Assembly (NCBI RefSeq): GCF_010731735.1
Contig: NZ_AP022588.1
Span: 1,984,001 to 2,048,000 of the forward strand
DNA: 64,000 nt
Direction of reading: 5' to 3'
From: Mycolicibacterium sediminis
GTDB taxonomy: Bacteria > Actinomycetota > Actinomycetes > Mycobacteriales > Mycobacteriaceae
Positions 63,423 to 64,000 of the stretch are shown here, one piece after another; position 1 is the first letter of the stretch; every line of letters begins with the position of its first letter. The notes below the pieces were generated by a model that ran no database searches, was not told the origin of the DNA, and was given only the letters and a program-made list of their open reading frames with translations. Made by a program: the position numbers and the translations under genes.

Positions 63423-64000
63423 ATGTCCACCGTCGGCACGCCCAAGAGCCCCGAGCAGATCCAGCACGACTGGAAGACCAACCCCCGCTGGAAGGGCATC
63501 GAGCGCACGTACAGCGCCGAGGACGTCGTCGCCCTCCAGGGCAGCGTCGTCGAGGAGGCCACCCTGGCCCGCCGCGGCGCGGAGGTCCTGTGGGAGCAGC
63601 TGCACACCATGGACTACGTCAACTCCCTCGGTGCGCTGACCGGCAACCAGGCCGTCCAGCAGGTGCGCGCGGGCCTCAAGGCCATCTACCTGTCCGGGTG
63701 GCAGGTCGCCGGTGACGCGAACCTCTCCGGTCACACCTACCCCGACCAGAGCCTCTACCCGGCCAACTCGGTGCCGCAGATCGTGCGCCGCATCAACAAT
63801 GCGCTGCTGCGCGCCGACCAGATCTCCAAGGTCGAGGGCGACACCTCGGTGGAGAACTGGCTCGCCCCGATCGTCGCCGACGGTGAAGCCGGCTTCGGTG
63901 GCGCGCTCAACGTCTACGAGCTGCAGAAGGCCATGATTGCCGCCGGCGTCGCCGGTTCGCACTGGGAGGACCAGCTGGCGTCGGAGAAGAAGTGCGGCCA
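63423..64000 (+). CDS. aceA: Isocitrate lyase (icl1), N-terminal part
   Basis: First 192 codons of a gene that runs off the right edge. ATG 63423 has AAGGAGC upstream. The protein cleaves isocitrate to glyoxylate and succinate in the glyoxylate shunt, and in mycobacteria also acts in the methylcitrate cycle. Visible: [36 protein letters not shown], and the catalytic KKCG(H) with Cys at residue 191, the last complete codons of the window. Control by RamB is expected from the neighbours and upstream sites. Confidence 0.95.
   Translation, partial: MSTVGTPKSPEQIQHDWKTNPRWKGIERTYSAEDVVALQGSVVEEATLARRGAEVLWEQLHTMDYVNSLGALTGNQAVQQVRAGLKAIYLSGWQVAGDANLSGHTYPDQSLYPANSVPQIVRRINNALLRADQISKVEGDTSVENWLAPIVADGEAGFGGALNVYELQKAMIAAGVAGSHWEDQLASEKKCG

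Overview
The window is high-GC actinobacterial DNA from a Mycobacterium/Mycolicibacterium-type chromosome. Two blocks follow the gene order I recall from M. tuberculosis. The first matches Rv0427c-Rv0440 (xthA, GNAT, def, DUF3263, LytR_C, sodC, YbdK, Lon-N, then AAA ATPase, pssA, psd, moeA, SDR, groEL2). The second matches Rv0457c-Rv0467 (S9 peptidase, DUF779, two small membrane proteins, lpdC, membrane protein, AhpD-like, ramB, thioesterase, icl1). Between these shared genes lie several accessory blocks, which suggests a rapid-growing relative. I saw no rRNA, tRNA, IS element, phage or CRISPR.

Left end (1-4100): the tail of a sensor kinase, a receiver-SpoIIE phosphatase of the RsbU type, a CsbD-like stress protein, and an unusual cluster of five paralogous small secreted proteins (about 76 aa, with a CX8C motif) plus one unrelated small secreted protein. 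Four promoters of the form GTTT-N17-GGGTA(G/A), the mycobacterial SigF type, precede the CsbD gene and three of the small-protein transcription units. One divergent promoter region is present twice. A possible SigF phosphatase therefore sits directly beside a set of likely SigF targets; this is the most interesting part of the window.

4100-24500: a DUF1275 membrane protein, the minus-strand def-GNAT-xthA operon, the plus-strand DUF3263 to Lon-N series, and a complete translationally coupled Mrp-type cation/proton antiporter operon (mrpA with fused B, then C, D, E, F, G). An EspA/EspC-like type VII substrate pair and a START-domain protein follow. The next operon links an SDR, moeA, psd, pssA and a CDC48-like AAA ATPase.

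24500-41300: two PH-domain membrane proteins and a HAD phosphatase, a helicase, a polysaccharide deacetylase, a short UvrA-like ATPase, an SDR/TetR divergent pair with two operator copies, a cupin, two convergent membrane-anchored beta-propeller proteins, groEL2 behind two CIRCE elements, and an exported protein of unknown function.

41300-54100: an SDR, a nitrilase-type amidohydrolase, a D-aminoacylase-type hydrolase, VOC and DinB-like proteins, a PAP2 phosphatase, an aldehyde dehydrogenase and PPK2. A membrane gene follows that is flanked by a broken copy of the ppk2 3' end, then further membrane proteins, the S9 peptidase and DUF779.

54100-64000: two small membrane proteins, a very long glycine-rich PGRS-like exported protein split by an apparent one-base frameshift, lpdC, and the ramB/thioesterase/icl1 region that links carbon-source sensing to the glyoxylate shunt. 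The icl1 gene runs off the right edge just after its catalytic cysteine codon.
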